Notes under the pieces: generated by a model | What the model saw: only the letters and a program-made list of their open reading frames with translations | Databases searched by the model: none | What the model was told of the DNA's origin: nothing | In this document: positions 17,980-27,072 of the stretch, piece by piece | Numbering within the stretch: the stretch's first letter is position 1 | Layout of the letters: each line of letters starts with the position of its first letter | Assembly (NCBI GenBank): GCA_003132205.1 | Contig: PKWY01000048.1 | Span: forward strand, 74,605 to 138,604 | DNA: 64,000 nt | Origin: Acidimicrobiaceae bacterium | GTDB taxonomy: Bacteria; Actinomycetota; Acidimicrobiia; Acidimicrobiales; RAAP-2 | Direction: 5' to 3' | Program-made: the position numbers and the translations under genes

Positions 17980-19380
17980 TCAACCGATGGAGCCTTCCAT
18001 TTGAAGTTCGATCAATCGTGACCACTCAACGGCGTACTCCATCGGCAAGGTTCTCGTGACCGGCTCGATGAATCCGTTGACGATCATCCCCATCGCTTGG
18101 CTTTCGGTGAGCCCGCGGCTCATCAGATAGAACAACTGGTCGTCGCCGATCTTGGAGACAGTCGCCTCATGCCCAATGGACGCGTCTTGTTCGCCGACCT
18201 CCATGTAAGGCTTGGTTTCGGACGTCGAGAACTCGTCGAGAAGCAACGCGTCGCATCGAACGAAGCTCTTGGCCCCGGTGGCGCCTTCTTCAACCTTGAC
18301 GAGGCCACGATACGTCGTCAGTCCCCCGTCCTTCGAGATGGACTTAGACACGATCGTTGACGTCGTCTCAGGTGCACAGTGCACCATCTTCGCGCCGGCG
18401 TCTTGAATCTGACCTGGACCGGCGTAGGCCACGGAAAGGACTTCGCCGGAGGCCTTCGGTCCCATCAGGTACACCGACGGGTACTTCATCGTCAAGCGCG
18501 ATCCGATGTTGCCATCGATCCATTCGACGCGGGCCTCAGCTTCGGCGCGCGCGCGTTTCGTGACCAGGTTGTAGACGTTGTTCGACCAGTTCTGGATGGT
18601 CGTGTACGTGATGCGCGACCCCGGCAGCGCGACCAATTCAACCACGGCCGAGTGCAGCGAGTCGGTCGAATAGATGGGAGCGGAACAGCCCTCGACGTAG
18701 TGGACCTGGCTGCCTTCGTCCGCGATTATGAGCGTGCGCTCGAACTGGCCCATGTTCTCGGTGTTGATGCGAAAATAAGCTTGAAGGGGCTGGTCGACGT
18801 TGACACCCGGCGGCACGTAGATGAACGAGCCACCGCTCCATACCGCGGAGTTGAGCGCGGCGAACTTGTTGTCGTTCGGCGGGATAACCGTTCCGAAGTA
18901 CTTGCGCACGAGGTCCGGGTACTCACGCACGGCGGTGTCCATGTCGCAGAACAGCACACCGAGCTGCTCGAGGTCTTCACGATTGCGGTGAAAGACGACC
19001 TCGGATTCGTACTGCGCGGTGACTCCAGCCAGGTACTTGCGCTCCGCCTCGGGGATGCCGAGCCTTTCGTAGGTGTTCTTGATGGCGTCGGGCAGGTCTT
19101 CCCAACGCTCCACGCGATTCTCGGTCGGCTTGATGTAGTAGTAAATGTCGTTGAAGTCGAGGTCGGGCATCCGGTTGGCGAACCACGGCAACATGGGCTT
19201 CTTCTCAAAACGCTTCAGCGCATTGAGACGAAATTCGAGCATCCAAGGCTCCTCATTCTTGATTCCGGACATCTCTCGAACGATCGCTTCGTTGATCCCC
19301 TTCTTGGGCTTGAAGACGGGAATCTGGTCGTCGGACCAGCCCAACTGATAACGGCTGAAATCCAAATTGTCAATTGACAT
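17980..19380 (-). CDS. sufB: Fe-S cluster scaffold protein SufB
   Basis: SufB is the cluster-building subunit of SufBC2D. The 466-residue sequence matches along its length: N-terminal YQLGWSDDQIPVFKPKKG, the core IYVPPGVNVDQPLQAYFRIN, the conserved cysteine in VRCDALLLDEFS and EVGEQDASIGHEATVSKI near the C-terminus. ATG at 19380 has a strong AAAGGAG site. It appears to be transcribed from its own promoter in the 176-bp gap to the divergent YHYH gene. Here sufB is separated from sufD by a hypothetical gene and an opposite-strand crotonase. Confidence 0.97.
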   Translation of the reverse strand: MSIDNLDFSRYQLGWSDDQIPVFKPKKGINEAIVREMSGIKNEEPWMLEFRLNALKRFEKKPMLPWFANRMPDLDFNDIYYYIKPTENRVERWEDLPDAIKNTYERLGIPEAERKYLAGVTAQYESEVVFHRNREDLEQLGVLFCDMDTAVREYPDLVRKYFGTVIPPNDNKFAALNSAVWSGGSFIYVPPGVNVDQPLQAYFRINTENMGQFERTLIIADEGSQVHYVEGCSAPIYSTDSLHSAVVELVALPGSRITYTTIQNWSNNVYNLVTKRARAEAEARVEWIDGNIGSRLTMKYPSVYLMGPKASGEVLSVAYAGPGQIQDAGAKMVHCAPETTSTIVSKSISKDGGLTTYRGLVKVEEGATGAKSFVRCDALLLDEFSTSETKPYMEVGEQDASIGHEATVSKIGDDQLFYLMSRGLTESQAMGMIVNGFIEPVTRTLPMEYAVEWSRLIELQMEGSIG

Positions 19381-19556
19381 GGCGCTCCTTTGGGATTAAC
19401 CCTACGGCCATAGTAGTAACTAAACGGGAGCGGATGACTCAAAAACCTGACGAATCGCGCCTATTTTTCCCGGCAATAGATTACTTTGACTGGAAGTGTC
19501 ACGAAATCGCACGTCGTGTGGTTCTCACGATTGAGCGACAGGAAGAGGGCTCACAG

Positions 19557-20612
19557 GTGCCATCTCGAACGCCCTTCGCAATGATCGCAGCCTGGATACT
19601 CTTGATCGCACTGCTGGGCTTGGGGTTCGAAGCCTCGCCCGCGGTTGCGAGCACCCATCCCGTGGCTCAACACACGTGTCCACGCCTGAAGGCAGTCGCC
19701 ATCTACAAGGGTGAGAGGTACACGTGCGTGCGCTCGGGCAAGAAATTGGAGTGGACCACAGGTGTCACTGCTGCAAAGACCCCCACGACCACAACGACAC
19801 CGGCCCAGGCGGCGGGCGAAGCGGTCGCCGCGGGCTGCGCGGCTGCGTACGAGTTCCCCGTTCTCACGGAAGTTCCCGGCGCGGGATCCGGCTACGCCAA
19901 ACCAAGCGTCAAGGCCTCGTGCTCGAACGGCGAATTGAGCGTGGCCTCGAACGGAATGATCAGCTATCCGTTCACTCCGACAACTCCCAACCCCCTGCTC
20001 ACCCAATCCTGGGTCTGGAAAGTCCCGACGGCCCCCAAGGTCGCGTCAACGACAACGTCGCTCGTCAATGTGATGGGCGCCATTGGTTTCACGGTGAGCG
20101 GCCTGCCGATCTACGGCCCCGAAGAGGGCGCGCAACCCTCCAACGAGGCGTACGGCGACCCGGTGGCCAACAAGATCCTCGACAGCTGCGGCGGCCATAC
20201 CGGCCCGGCGGGCGAATACCACTACCACGAGATCATCGCCACCAGCGCCTGCCATCTCTCGTCCTCGATCATTGGCTACGCATTCGACGGCTTCCCGATC
20301 TACCCGAACCCGAGCAACGTTTACAAGTCGGGCTACGAAGAGACCGGTACCCCCACCACCAACTCGTGGGACGCGTACACCTACGTGGGCGGAGCCAGCG
20401 ACGTGCTCGACCGATGCAACGGGACCACGGTGGACGGCCGGTACCGCTACTACGTGACGAGCACCTTTCCCTACGTTCTCGGGTGCTACACGGGGACGCC
20501 CGAGGTTCAGCCGGGCGGCGGCGCGATGGCAGCTCGCTCCATCGAGGTCTTCTCGAACTCCAACGCGCTCACCGATGAAGCCGTCAACGCCTACGCGCGA
20601 GACTGCGGCTAG
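19557..20612 (+). CDS. Secreted YHYH-domain protein
   Basis: A signal peptide is clear after GTG at 19557 (PFAMIAAWILLIALLGLGF then an Ala-rich cleavage region), with GAGGG about 10 nt upstream; the track start at 19374 lies in the sufB promoter. Residues about 40-75 hold a short two-cysteine module (TCPRLKAVAIYKGERYTC), followed by a Thr-rich linker. The rest is a YHYH domain: GLPIYGPEEGA, GGHTGPAGEYHYHEI and GYAFDGFPIYP. The biochemical role of YHYH proteins is not established; the histidines suggest metal binding. Length 351. Confidence 0.85.
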   Translation: MPSRTPFAMIAAWILLIALLGLGFEASPAVASTHPVAQHTCPRLKAVAIYKGERYTCVRSGKKLEWTTGVTAAKTPTTTTTPAQAAGEAVAAGCAAAYEFPVLTEVPGAGSGYAKPSVKASCSNGELSVASNGMISYPFTPTTPNPLLTQSWVWKVPTAPKVASTTTSLVNVMGAIGFTVSGLPIYGPEEGAQPSNEAYGDPVANKILDSCGGHTGPAGEYHYHEIIATSACHLSSSIIGYAFDGFPIYPNPSNVYKSGYEETGTPTTNSWDAYTYVGGASDVLDRCNGTTVDGRYRYYVTSTFPYVLGCYTGTPEVQPGGGAMAARSIEVFSNSNALTDEAVNAYARDCG

Positions 20613-20670
20613 ACGTCGCGCCTCGGACATCCCTGACTCGCCCTCGTCTCGCGTCTGGCAAAGTGGAGCC

Positions 20671-22839
20671 GTGCCTACTCCCCCTGCTGCCAGCAAACGC
20701 CCCCATTCGATCAACCAACACGACGACACCCGTGTCGACCCCTACTACTGGCTCATGAACCGTGACGATCCCGAGGTGCTGGCTCATCTGGGCGCCGAGA
20801 ACAGCTATCTCGCCCAGGAGCTCGCCTACCTCAAGCCTCTCGAGAACCGGCTCTACGAGGAGATCAAGAGCCGCATCGAGGAGACCGACATCTCGGTGCC
20901 GGTGCGTCGCGATGCCTGGTGGTACTTCGAGAGGACCCGCGAAGGCCTCGACTACCCCATCAGCTGTCGGGTCCCGGCAAGCGGCGACGGTCTCACCCCG
21001 CCCAGCATCGATCCCGGTTCAACGCTCCCGGACGAGCAAGTCATCCTCGACGAGAACCTCGAAGCGACCGGTCACGACTTCTTGTCAGTGGGCATCCTGA
21101 GCGTCAGCCCCGACGACAGTTGGGTGGCGGTCGGCACCGACTTCGAAGGAAACGAGCGCCATCACGTCACCATCCGTCCCTTGGCCGGTCAGAGCCCGGT
21201 CGTCGACGAACTCGACGACGTCTACTACGGCTTCGCGTGGGCGAGCGACAGCCGGCACTTCTTCTACACGAGGGTCGACGACGCGATGCGGCCGTGGCAG
21301 CTTTGGCGCCACGAGCTCGACACGCCGTCAAGCAAGGACGTCCTCGTCTTCCAAGAGGACGACGCGCAGTACACCGTCTCGGTGGGACGAAGCCGCGACG
21401 ACGCGGTCATTGTCATCTTGGTGGGTTCGTCGACGACGACCGAGGTCCACTTTCTTCGCGCGGACCAGCCGACGATTCCGTTCACCCTCCTCGAGCCTCG
21501 GCGTCAGGGTATCGAATACGGGGTCGAGCACTTCATCGACTCCGCAGGTCGTGGCTGGTGGCTCAAGGTCACGAACGAAGATGCGACGGACTTCCGCCTA
21601 CTGGCCCGCCTCGAGAGCGGCGGTGAATGGGCTGAGCTGATTGGTGATCGACCCGGCAATCGCCTCGACGGCATCGACGCCTTCAAGAACTTCATCGCGG
21701 TGAGCGAACGCTACGACGGCTGCGCGGCCGTGCGGATCGTGCCCGTCATGGACGGCGACGACCCCTTTGCCACGGATCTGATCGGGCGTTCACGCCTGGT
21801 TGAGGGCGACGCGAGCCCGAGCACCGTGTCGCTGTCGGCGAACATCACCTATGACACCCCCCTTCTTCGCGTCACCATCACCTCGCTCGTCACCCCGATG
21901 CTGGTGGCGGACATCGTGGTCGAGACCGGTGAAACCATCGTTCGAAAGCAGCAGCGGGTGCTCGGCGGATACGACCGGTCCAACTACGTGACCGGTCGGC
22001 TCTGGGTCGAGGCCAGCGACGGCGCCCGGGTTCCGGTCTCGGTGGTCGCTCGCAAGGACCTGCTCGAGGTCGGCTCCAACGGCGAGCTCAGGGCCAAGAG
22101 CCCTTCCCCACTGCTCCTCTACGGCTACGGAAGCTACGAGATCTCGATTGACCCCTCCTTCTCCTCGCTTCGCCTGTCGCTTCTGGATCGCGGCGTGATC
22201 TTCGCGATAGCGCACATCCGAGGCGGCGGCGAAATGGGTCGTTCCTGGTACGAAATGGGCAAACTCGCCCAAAAGCCCACGACCTTCAGTGACTTCGTGG
22301 CCGTCGCGCGCTACCTCGTGAGCGCGTCGTGGACCACGCCCAGTCAGTTGGCGGCGCGCGGCGGCTCGGCGGGAGGACTCCTGATGGGGGCGGTGATGAA
22401 TCTCGCTCCCGATCTCTTTCGCTGTGTTGTCGCCGAAGTGCCGTTCGTCGACGCGTTGACGACGATGCTCGACGCCTCGCTCCCGCTCACCGTCGGTGAG
22501 TGGGAGGAGTGGGGAAACCCCGACGCGAGCGCGAGCGCGTACCGGACAATGAAGGGTTACTCCCCCTATGACAACGTGCGAGCCACCAACGAAGACGGCT
22601 CGGTTCGGGTCTACCCGCATCTCTTCGCGGCGGGCGGGCTCAACGACTCACGCGTTGGCTTCTGGGAGCCGGCGAAATGGGTCCTGAAGCTCCGCGACAC
22701 CAATCCGGCGAACATCGCGTATCTGAAGACCGAAATGGGCGCGGGTCACGGCGGGCCGTCGGGTCGATACGAAGCATGGCGCGACGAGGCCCAGGTCCTG
22801 GCGTTCATCCTCAACGAGATTGGCGCCGCAACGCCGTAG
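20671..22839 (+). CDS. ptrB: Oligopeptidase B (S9A prolyl-oligopeptidase family)
   Basis: A serine peptidase cutting short peptides after basic residues in the cytoplasm. The N-terminus has the family's DDTRVDPYYWL motif, then a beta-propeller. The C-terminal hydrolase domain holds the triad Ser566 in GGSAGG, Asp659 in LNDSRVG and His693 in GAGHGG, numbered from GTG 20671. This start has GTGGAG just upstream and gives 722 residues, normal for the family; the track start at 20575 runs into the upstream gene. There is no signal peptide. Confidence 0.94.
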   Translation: MPTPPAASKRPHSINQHDDTRVDPYYWLMNRDDPEVLAHLGAENSYLAQELAYLKPLENRLYEEIKSRIEETDISVPVRRDAWWYFERTREGLDYPISCRVPASGDGLTPPSIDPGSTLPDEQVILDENLEATGHDFLSVGILSVSPDDSWVAVGTDFEGNERHHVTIRPLAGQSPVVDELDDVYYGFAWASDSRHFFYTRVDDAMRPWQLWRHELDTPSSKDVLVFQEDDAQYTVSVGRSRDDAVIVILVGSSTTTEVHFLRADQPTIPFTLLEPRRQGIEYGVEHFIDSAGRGWWLKVTNEDATDFRLLARLESGGEWAELIGDRPGNRLDGIDAFKNFIAVSERYDGCAAVRIVPVMDGDDPFATDLIGRSRLVEGDASPSTVSLSANITYDTPLLRVTITSLVTPMLVADIVVETGETIVRKQQRVLGGYDRSNYVTGRLWVEASDGARVPVSVVARKDLLEVGSNGELRAKSPSPLLLYGYGSYEISIDPSFSSLRLSLLDRGVIFAIAHIRGGGEMGRSWYEMGKLAQKPTTFSDFVAVARYLVSASWTTPSQLAARGGSAGGLLMGAVMNLAPDLFRCVVAEVPFVDALTTMLDASLPLTVGEWEEWGNPDASASAYRTMKGYSPYDNVRATNEDGSVRVYPHLFAAGGLNDSRVGFWEPAKWVLKLRDTNPANIAYLKTEMGAGHGGPSGRYEAWRDEAQVLAFILNEIGAATP

Positions 22840-22867
22840 ATCTTCATACGGCCGACGCCCTCGGACC

Positions 22868-23150
22868 TCAGGGTCGGTCAAGCAGCGACAGCGTACCCGA
22901 GTCGATGATGGCGCTCAACGAGCGTTTGGCCAGGTCTCTGACGAGCATGGCGACTCGCGGATCCGAGACGTCGTAAGCCATGCACCGGATGGGAGAGAAC
23001 AGGCAGAACAAGAGGCTGGCTGCACGCCATGCCAGAAATCATCCTGGCGTACGGGGCTCCCTCGTTTGCCAAGGTCTTGAGGTAGGTGTCGGCCCACACT
23101 TCGAAATGAGTCCGACGATCGTTGGACTCACAACACCAGGCGAGGACCGC
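22868..23150 (-). pseudogene. Probable frameshifted remnant of a short protein gene
   Basis: No intact gene fills the interval after ptrB, but two minus-strand frames look coding in succession. The 5' frame reads about SNDRRTHFEVWADTYLKTL, then NEGAPYARMISGMA. The 3' frame reads CLFSPIRCMAYDVSDPRVA, then MLVRDLAKRSLSAIIDSG and ends LSLLDRP-stop at 22868. The second frame is closed upstream by a TGA, so joining them needs one frameshift near 22990-23040. The 3' piece has about 80% G or C at third positions, like real genes here. Alternatively only the 37-residue ORF starting ATG 22981 is expressed. No family is recognised. Confidence 0.4.
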
Positions 23151-23151
23151 T

Positions 23152-23721
23152 CTAACTGAGCCAGAAGATGATCGGTGCCCTGCCTGGTGCGGCCAGCACG
23201 AACAGGCGAGCTTCGCCCGGCGATCCGCTCGACGAGCCCGGTGCCGTGGTGGTCGTCGTAGTGGTCGAACCCTTCGACTTCCCCGGGTGGCTGAAATAGA
23301 ACACCGCGATGCCGAGCGCGATAATGACCACCGCGATGACGATCAAAGTCCGCATTCCCGCCAGCGAAAATCTCGCACGACGAGCCGCGCGTGACAGTGC
23401 CCAATGCTCGTCGTGACGAAGATGAGACAAGTTACGCACGTCGTAAGGGGGCAGTTGCGTGTCGCTGAAGACGTACTCGTGGTCGGGCTCCAGCCGTGGA
23501 CGCGGTGGCGCCGCGTGCGGAGCGTCACTGTACGAACCGTCGAGTAGACGGAATCCTTTGGATGGCGAATACGGCGATGGCGGGGGCGTGAGCAGACTCC
23601 GATCGATCTTCGTGGGGCTGTCGTGATGCTCGTCGCGGCGCAACTTTCGAATTCGAAGAACCGCCACGACCAGCGCCAGAACGATCAGCAGGGCGAGGAC
23701 GATTTTGATCGCGAGAGTCAC
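23152..23721 (-). CDS. Membrane protein of unknown function
   Basis: A 189-residue protein with an N-terminal hydrophobic helix (IKIVLALLIVLALVVAVLRI), a Pro-rich hydrophilic middle (about 35-115), and a second helix (TLIVIAVVIIALGIAVFYF) followed by a Thr run and a Ser/Gly-rich segment. Both ends probably face the same side or the protein forms a hairpin. GTG start. No enzymatic motif is seen. It lies between the oligopeptidase B remnant region and a divergent or separate flavin reductase gene, giving no functional clue. Confidence 0.65.
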   Translation of the reverse strand: MTLAIKIVLALLIVLALVVAVLRIRKLRRDEHHDSPTKIDRSLLTPPPSPYSPSKGFRLLDGSYSDAPHAAPPRPRLEPDHEYVFSDTQLPPYDVRNLSHLRHDEHWALSRAARRARFSLAGMRTLIVIAVVIIALGIAVFYFSHPGKSKGSTTTTTTTAPGSSSGSPGEARLFVLAAPGRAPIIFWLS

Positions 23722-23792
23722 GAACGCTCGGTTCGAATTCCACTTATTCGGATCACCCTGGTCACATCAGGAAGCGTAGTAAACGAATCAGC

Positions 23793-24266
23793 CTACTCGA
23801 ACCCGGCGAATCCGCCCCGGTAGTACACAAGCGGACGGCCGGGGTGCGAGGCAACGAAATCGATGCTCACGACCACGATATCGTGGTCGCCGTGGGTGGA
23901 TACGCTGGTCATCTTGCCCTCGAGATGGGCGATCGCCCCCTCCAACAGTGGCGTACCCCGGGGTCCCTCGGTCCACCCCACGCCTTCGAATTTGTCGATG
24001 CCTGAAGTCGCGAAAACTCGAGCGAGCGCCTCTTGGTCGGCCGAGAGAAAACTAATGGCGACCGCGTCAGCCTCCTTCACCCGAGACCAGGACTGACCAG
24101 CGGATTTGGCGGCGAAAGATACGAGCATCGGCTCGAGGGAAAGCGAACCGAAGCTCTGGCACGTGAAGCCCGCTGGCCCGCTGTCAGTGGCGGCGGTAAC
24201 GATGACGACGCCGGTGACGTAGTGGCCGACAACTTCCTTGAAATGCGCAATGTCAAGAGAACTCAC
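23793..24266 (-). CDS. Flavin reductase-like FMN-binding split-barrel protein
   Basis: The sequence fits the flavin reductase domain of two-component monooxygenases (HpaC/SnaB type): FKEVVGHYVTGVVIVTA, GFTCQSFGSLSLEPMLVSF, and DKFEGVGWTEG with a late HGDHDIVV segment matching the GDH motif. These enzymes reduce FMN or FAD with NAD(P)H for a partner oxygenase; no partner is adjacent. The track start at 24317 runs into the divergent hydrolase promoter; GTG at 24266 gives MSSLDIAHFK and 157 residues. With only about 35 bp between the two divergent starts, one or both messages may be leaderless. Confidence 0.85.
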   Translation of the reverse strand: MSSLDIAHFKEVVGHYVTGVVIVTAATDSGPAGFTCQSFGSLSLEPMLVSFAAKSAGQSWSRVKEADAVAISFLSADQEALARVFATSGIDKFEGVGWTEGPRGTPLLEGAIAHLEGKMTSVSTHGDHDIVVVSIDFVASHPGRPLVYYRGGFAGFE

Positions 24267-24301
24267 GAGTGGCACATTACCGGTGACTCTTGTGTACCGT
24301 G

Positions 24302-25177
24302 ATGTTGATGACAACAATGACCCTCGAGCTCGAAGACGTAACCCTTGACTGCGCGACGTACGGACCGAAAGACGGCCCGCTCGCAGTGTGTCTTCACGGA
24401 TTTCCCGACACCCGCCACACCTTCAGGTTCCTTGCTCCCCACCTCGCGGCGAAGGGCTACCGGGTGATCGTTCCCTCGATGCGTGGCTACGCCCCTTCTT
24501 CCATCTCAAGGACGAATAACTACCATGTCGCCGCGTTGGCGAATGACGCCAATCGAATTCACGAACTCCTCGGCGGCGACGGGCGCGCGGTGCTCATTGG
24601 CCACGACTGGGGAGGCGGAGCGGTCTATCCGGCGACGGCCGCCGAGCCCGAGCGATGGCATCGCTGCGTCTCGTTGGCGACGCCGCCGCTCGCCGTCTTT
24701 GGCCAGTCACTCCTCACGTTCACCCAGTTGCGTGCGAGTTGGTACATGTTCTACTTTCAAAGCCCGATGGCCGACGGCGTCGTACCTTTGCATGATTTCG
24801 ACTTCGTCTCCCGACTTTGGGCGGAGTGGTCGCCCGGTTACGAAGCCGGCGAAGACCTCGTCCACGTCCGCAAGGCTCTCGAGAACGAAGAGAATCTGAA
24901 GGCGGCCCTCGGCTACTACCGGGCGATGTTCTCGGGGGAACCGCTCGACAAGTCCCTCGCCCACGTTCAAGCAGCCTTGTTCATGGCGCCGACGGTTCCC
25001 GCCCTTTACCTGCACGGGAAGGACGACGGTTGCATACTCTTCTCGAATTTCGTCAACATCTCCGATCATCTCGCTCCCGGTTCGAAGTTTCACGTCGTCA
25101 CGAACGCCGGCCACTTCTTGCACCTCGAGCAGCCAGAAGCGGTGCACCAGGCGATCGACTCGTTCCTCGAGCTCTAA
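24302..25177 (+). CDS. Alpha/beta hydrolase, epoxide hydrolase / haloalkane dehalogenase type
   Basis: The oxyanion motif is HGFPDTRHTF and the nucleophile elbow GHDWGGG has Asp, as in epoxide hydrolases and dehalogenases rather than serine esterases. The later acid lies in LHGKDDGCI and the base His in NAGHFLHLEQP. A cap domain rich in aromatic residues (WYMFYFQ) sits between. Several ATG codons are clustered; ATG at 24302 gives 291 residues. The true substrate is unknown. It converges with mutY, the two stops overlapping by 4 bp. Confidence 0.87.
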   Translation: MLMTTMTLELEDVTLDCATYGPKDGPLAVCLHGFPDTRHTFRFLAPHLAAKGYRVIVPSMRGYAPSSISRTNNYHVAALANDANRIHELLGGDGRAVLIGHDWGGGAVYPATAAEPERWHRCVSLATPPLAVFGQSLLTFTQLRASWYMFYFQSPMADGVVPLHDFDFVSRLWAEWSPGYEAGEDLVHVRKALENEENLKAALGYYRAMFSGEPLDKSLAHVQAALFMAPTVPALYLHGKDDGCILFSNFVNISDHLAPGSKFHVVTNAGHFLHLEQPEAVHQAIDSFLEL

Positions 25178-26055
25178 GAGCTGGCGAGCTGAATCGTGCG
25201 GCCCCGGTATTCGACGAGGCCGTCATTCACGAGACCGTCGAGGATCCTTTCCAGCCGACCTGGCTGGACATCGCTGACCGACCTCGAGAGGGCACCTTTT
25301 GATAGATGCCTTTCGCGCAGCAGTGCAAGGACGCGTCCACGGACTTGGCGATCCGAGCCGTGAAAGGCGGACTGGGGCCGTGACACGCCGGCACTGTTGG
25401 GCGCCGGGTCATCACCCCCCTCATTGGTCCACTTACAGACCTTCATCACCGGACACGTTGAACAGAGCGGCGTTGACTTGCAGAACTGGGCGCCCAGATC
25501 CAGCATCGCCTGGTTGAACGCGGTGGCCCCGTCGCGGGGCAGCAGTTCGTGGGCGATGACGCGGGCCTCGCTCGCGCGCAGTTCTCGATTCGCAACCGCG
25601 CGCGCCAGGACCCTTCCGACATTCGTGTCGAGCACCGCCACGCGTTCGTGGAACGCGAACGACGCCACGGCGTTGGCGGTGTAATCGCCGACGCCCGGTA
25701 GCCTTCGCAGTTGTTCGATGTCGCTCGGCACGGTTCCGCCAAACTCATCGCGAATCATTCGCGCGGCCCCGTGCAGTGACTTCGCACGGCGGTGATAGCC
25801 CAACCCCTCCCAGAGTGTGAGTGTGCTCGACAAGGGAGCGTCCGCGCACGCCGCCGGCGTCGGGAAGTGCTGAAGGAACCTCTTCCATGGCTCGACCACC
25901 CGCGAGGTCTGGGTCTGTTGCAGCATGACTTCACTGACGAGCACCGCCCAAGGGTCTGGATGGCCGATCCAAGGGAGCGGGCGACGTAAGTCCTCGGCGG
26001 CACGACGGAGCGCTCGTCGAAACGAGGCGTAGTCGTTACTCCCAGACGTTGTCAC
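25174..26055 (-). CDS. mutY: A/G-specific adenine DNA glycosylase MutY
   Basis: Removes adenine mispaired with 8-oxoguanine. Visible are the catalytic Glu in SEVMLQQTQT, the helix-hairpin-helix LPGVGDYTANAVAS with catalytic Asp in LDTNVGRVL, and an Fe-S loop C-K-STPL-C-ST-C-PVMKV-C. The first two cysteines are separated by five residues where six are usual. The protein lacks the C-terminal NUDIX domain of E. coli MutY and ends in a short helical tail, as in other actinobacterial forms; length 293. The GTG start overlaps the MaoC gene by 20 bp. Confidence 0.92.
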   Translation of the reverse strand: MTTSGSNDYASFRRALRRAAEDLRRPLPWIGHPDPWAVLVSEVMLQQTQTSRVVEPWKRFLQHFPTPAACADAPLSSTLTLWEGLGYHRRAKSLHGAARMIRDEFGGTVPSDIEQLRRLPGVGDYTANAVASFAFHERVAVLDTNVGRVLARAVANRELRASEARVIAHELLPRDGATAFNQAMLDLGAQFCKSTPLCSTCPVMKVCKWTNEGGDDPAPNSAGVSRPQSAFHGSDRQVRGRVLALLRERHLSKGALSRSVSDVQPGRLERILDGLVNDGLVEYRGRTIQLASS

Positions 26056-26548
26056 CGTAGGGGCGTCGGCGCAGTGGCGCGAAGTCCTTCTTCCACACCA
26101 TTACCTTGCGTCGGAAATAGCAGACCTCGAGGCCGTCCTGATTGAAGCCCTTCGTCTCGACCAGCACGACGCCGCGGTCATTCTTCGACATCGAGGGGGT
26201 CTTTTCGAGCACGCGGGTCTCGGCGTAGATGGTGTCGCCGTGGAAGGTCGGATAACGATGGATCAGCGTTTCGACCTCGAGGTTGGCGATGGCCGAGCCC
26301 GACACGTCAGGCACGCTCATGCCGAGCACCAGCGAGTACACGAGGTTTCCGACCACGACGTTCTTCTTCTGGACACTCTCGTTCTCGGCGAACCACGCGT
26401 TGGTGTGCAGCGGATGGTGGTTCATCGTGATCATGCAGAAGAGATGGTCGTCGGCTTCGGTGATGGTCTTGCCGGGCCAGTGCTTGAAGACGTCACCGAC
26501 CTCGAAGTCCTCGAAGTATCTTCCAAACGGACGATCAAATGTGGTCAT
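26036..26548 (-). CDS. MaoC-family dehydratase, probable mesaconyl-CoA hydratase
   Basis: A single hot-dog domain of 170 residues from ATG 26548, which has an AAAGG site about 10 nt upstream. The (R)-hydratase-like motif ITEADDHLFCMITMNHHPLH supplies the catalytic Asp and His. Its strong resemblance to the MaoC genes that neighbour methylsuccinyl-CoA dehydrogenase in actinobacterial ethylmalonyl-CoA clusters, and the presence of that dehydrogenase 0.5 kb away, suggest hydration of mesaconyl-CoA to beta-methylmalyl-CoA. The family assignment is secure; the substrate is inferred from context. Confidence 0.82.
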   Translation of the reverse strand: MTTFDRPFGRYFEDFEVGDVFKHWPGKTITEADDHLFCMITMNHHPLHTNAWFAENESVQKKNVVVGNLVYSLVLGMSVPDVSGSAIANLEVETLIHRYPTFHGDTIYAETRVLEKTPSMSKNDRGVVLVETKGFNQDGLEVCYFRRKVMVWKKDFAPLRRRPYGDNVWE

Positions 26549-26584
26549 GGTCGTGGCGCCTTTGCTCAACCCAGCCGTGGGGTT

Positions 26585-27019
26585 CTATTCTGCTTCATCG
26601 GGAAGCGGCCGGGTCGTGAATGAGACGGTGCCACCGGGCAGGGACTCCCCGTCGATCACCATCCGCCACGTGAAGCGCGCACCAGGCTGCAGCGGGATGG
26701 GGCCGAAGTTCACCGCCACCGGAACATCGACCGGCGTCCCGACCGGCACGCCGTCGGGAGCGGACGCCGAGAAATCACCCCGGACTTCAATGCTCTGGGA
26801 TCCCTCGGGGGTTTCGAAATGGACCAACTGGCCGTCAGCGTCCTCGAGGAAGAGCTCCCAGTGGTGCGCGGTGTTGAATTCGTGCCAGTCGACGCTCACC
26901 TTGATGGCGACCGCCGAAGGAACCGGTTCGGGGCCGGTGACCGACCATCCGCCACCGAGGATATAGAGCTTTCCGTCAGCCACCTGGGCCGAGTCCGCGA
27001 GAAGCATGGTTACATTCAT
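26585..27019 (-). CDS. Conserved protein of unknown function (beta-rich, DUF6941-like)
   Basis: A 144-residue protein starting MNVTMLLADSAQVADGKLYI, a pattern I associate with an uncharacterised actinobacterial family (DUF6941, from memory). The rest alternates short hydrophobic stretches with turns (WHEFNTAHHWELFLEDADGQ), consistent with an immunoglobulin-like beta sandwich. No signal peptide, cysteine or catalytic motif is seen. It lies 36 bp upstream of the MaoC gene on the same strand and is divergent from the methylsuccinyl-CoA dehydrogenase gene, so it may share their regulation. Function unknown. Confidence 0.7.
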   Translation of the reverse strand: MNVTMLLADSAQVADGKLYILGGGWSVTGPEPVPSAVAIKVSVDWHEFNTAHHWELFLEDADGQLVHFETPEGSQSIEVRGDFSASAPDGVPVGTPVDVPVAVNFGPIPLQPGARFTWRMVIDGESLPGGTVSFTTRPLPDEAE

Positions 27020-27072
27020 GCCTTCAGCCTAGGTCTCGACTGGAGTGATCGAAGAACCAGTAAATTTCTCCT

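Noticed and set aside
18379-19377. 332-codon plus-strand ORF opposite sufB
   Set aside because: SufB on the minus strand is certain; this frame shows no domain.
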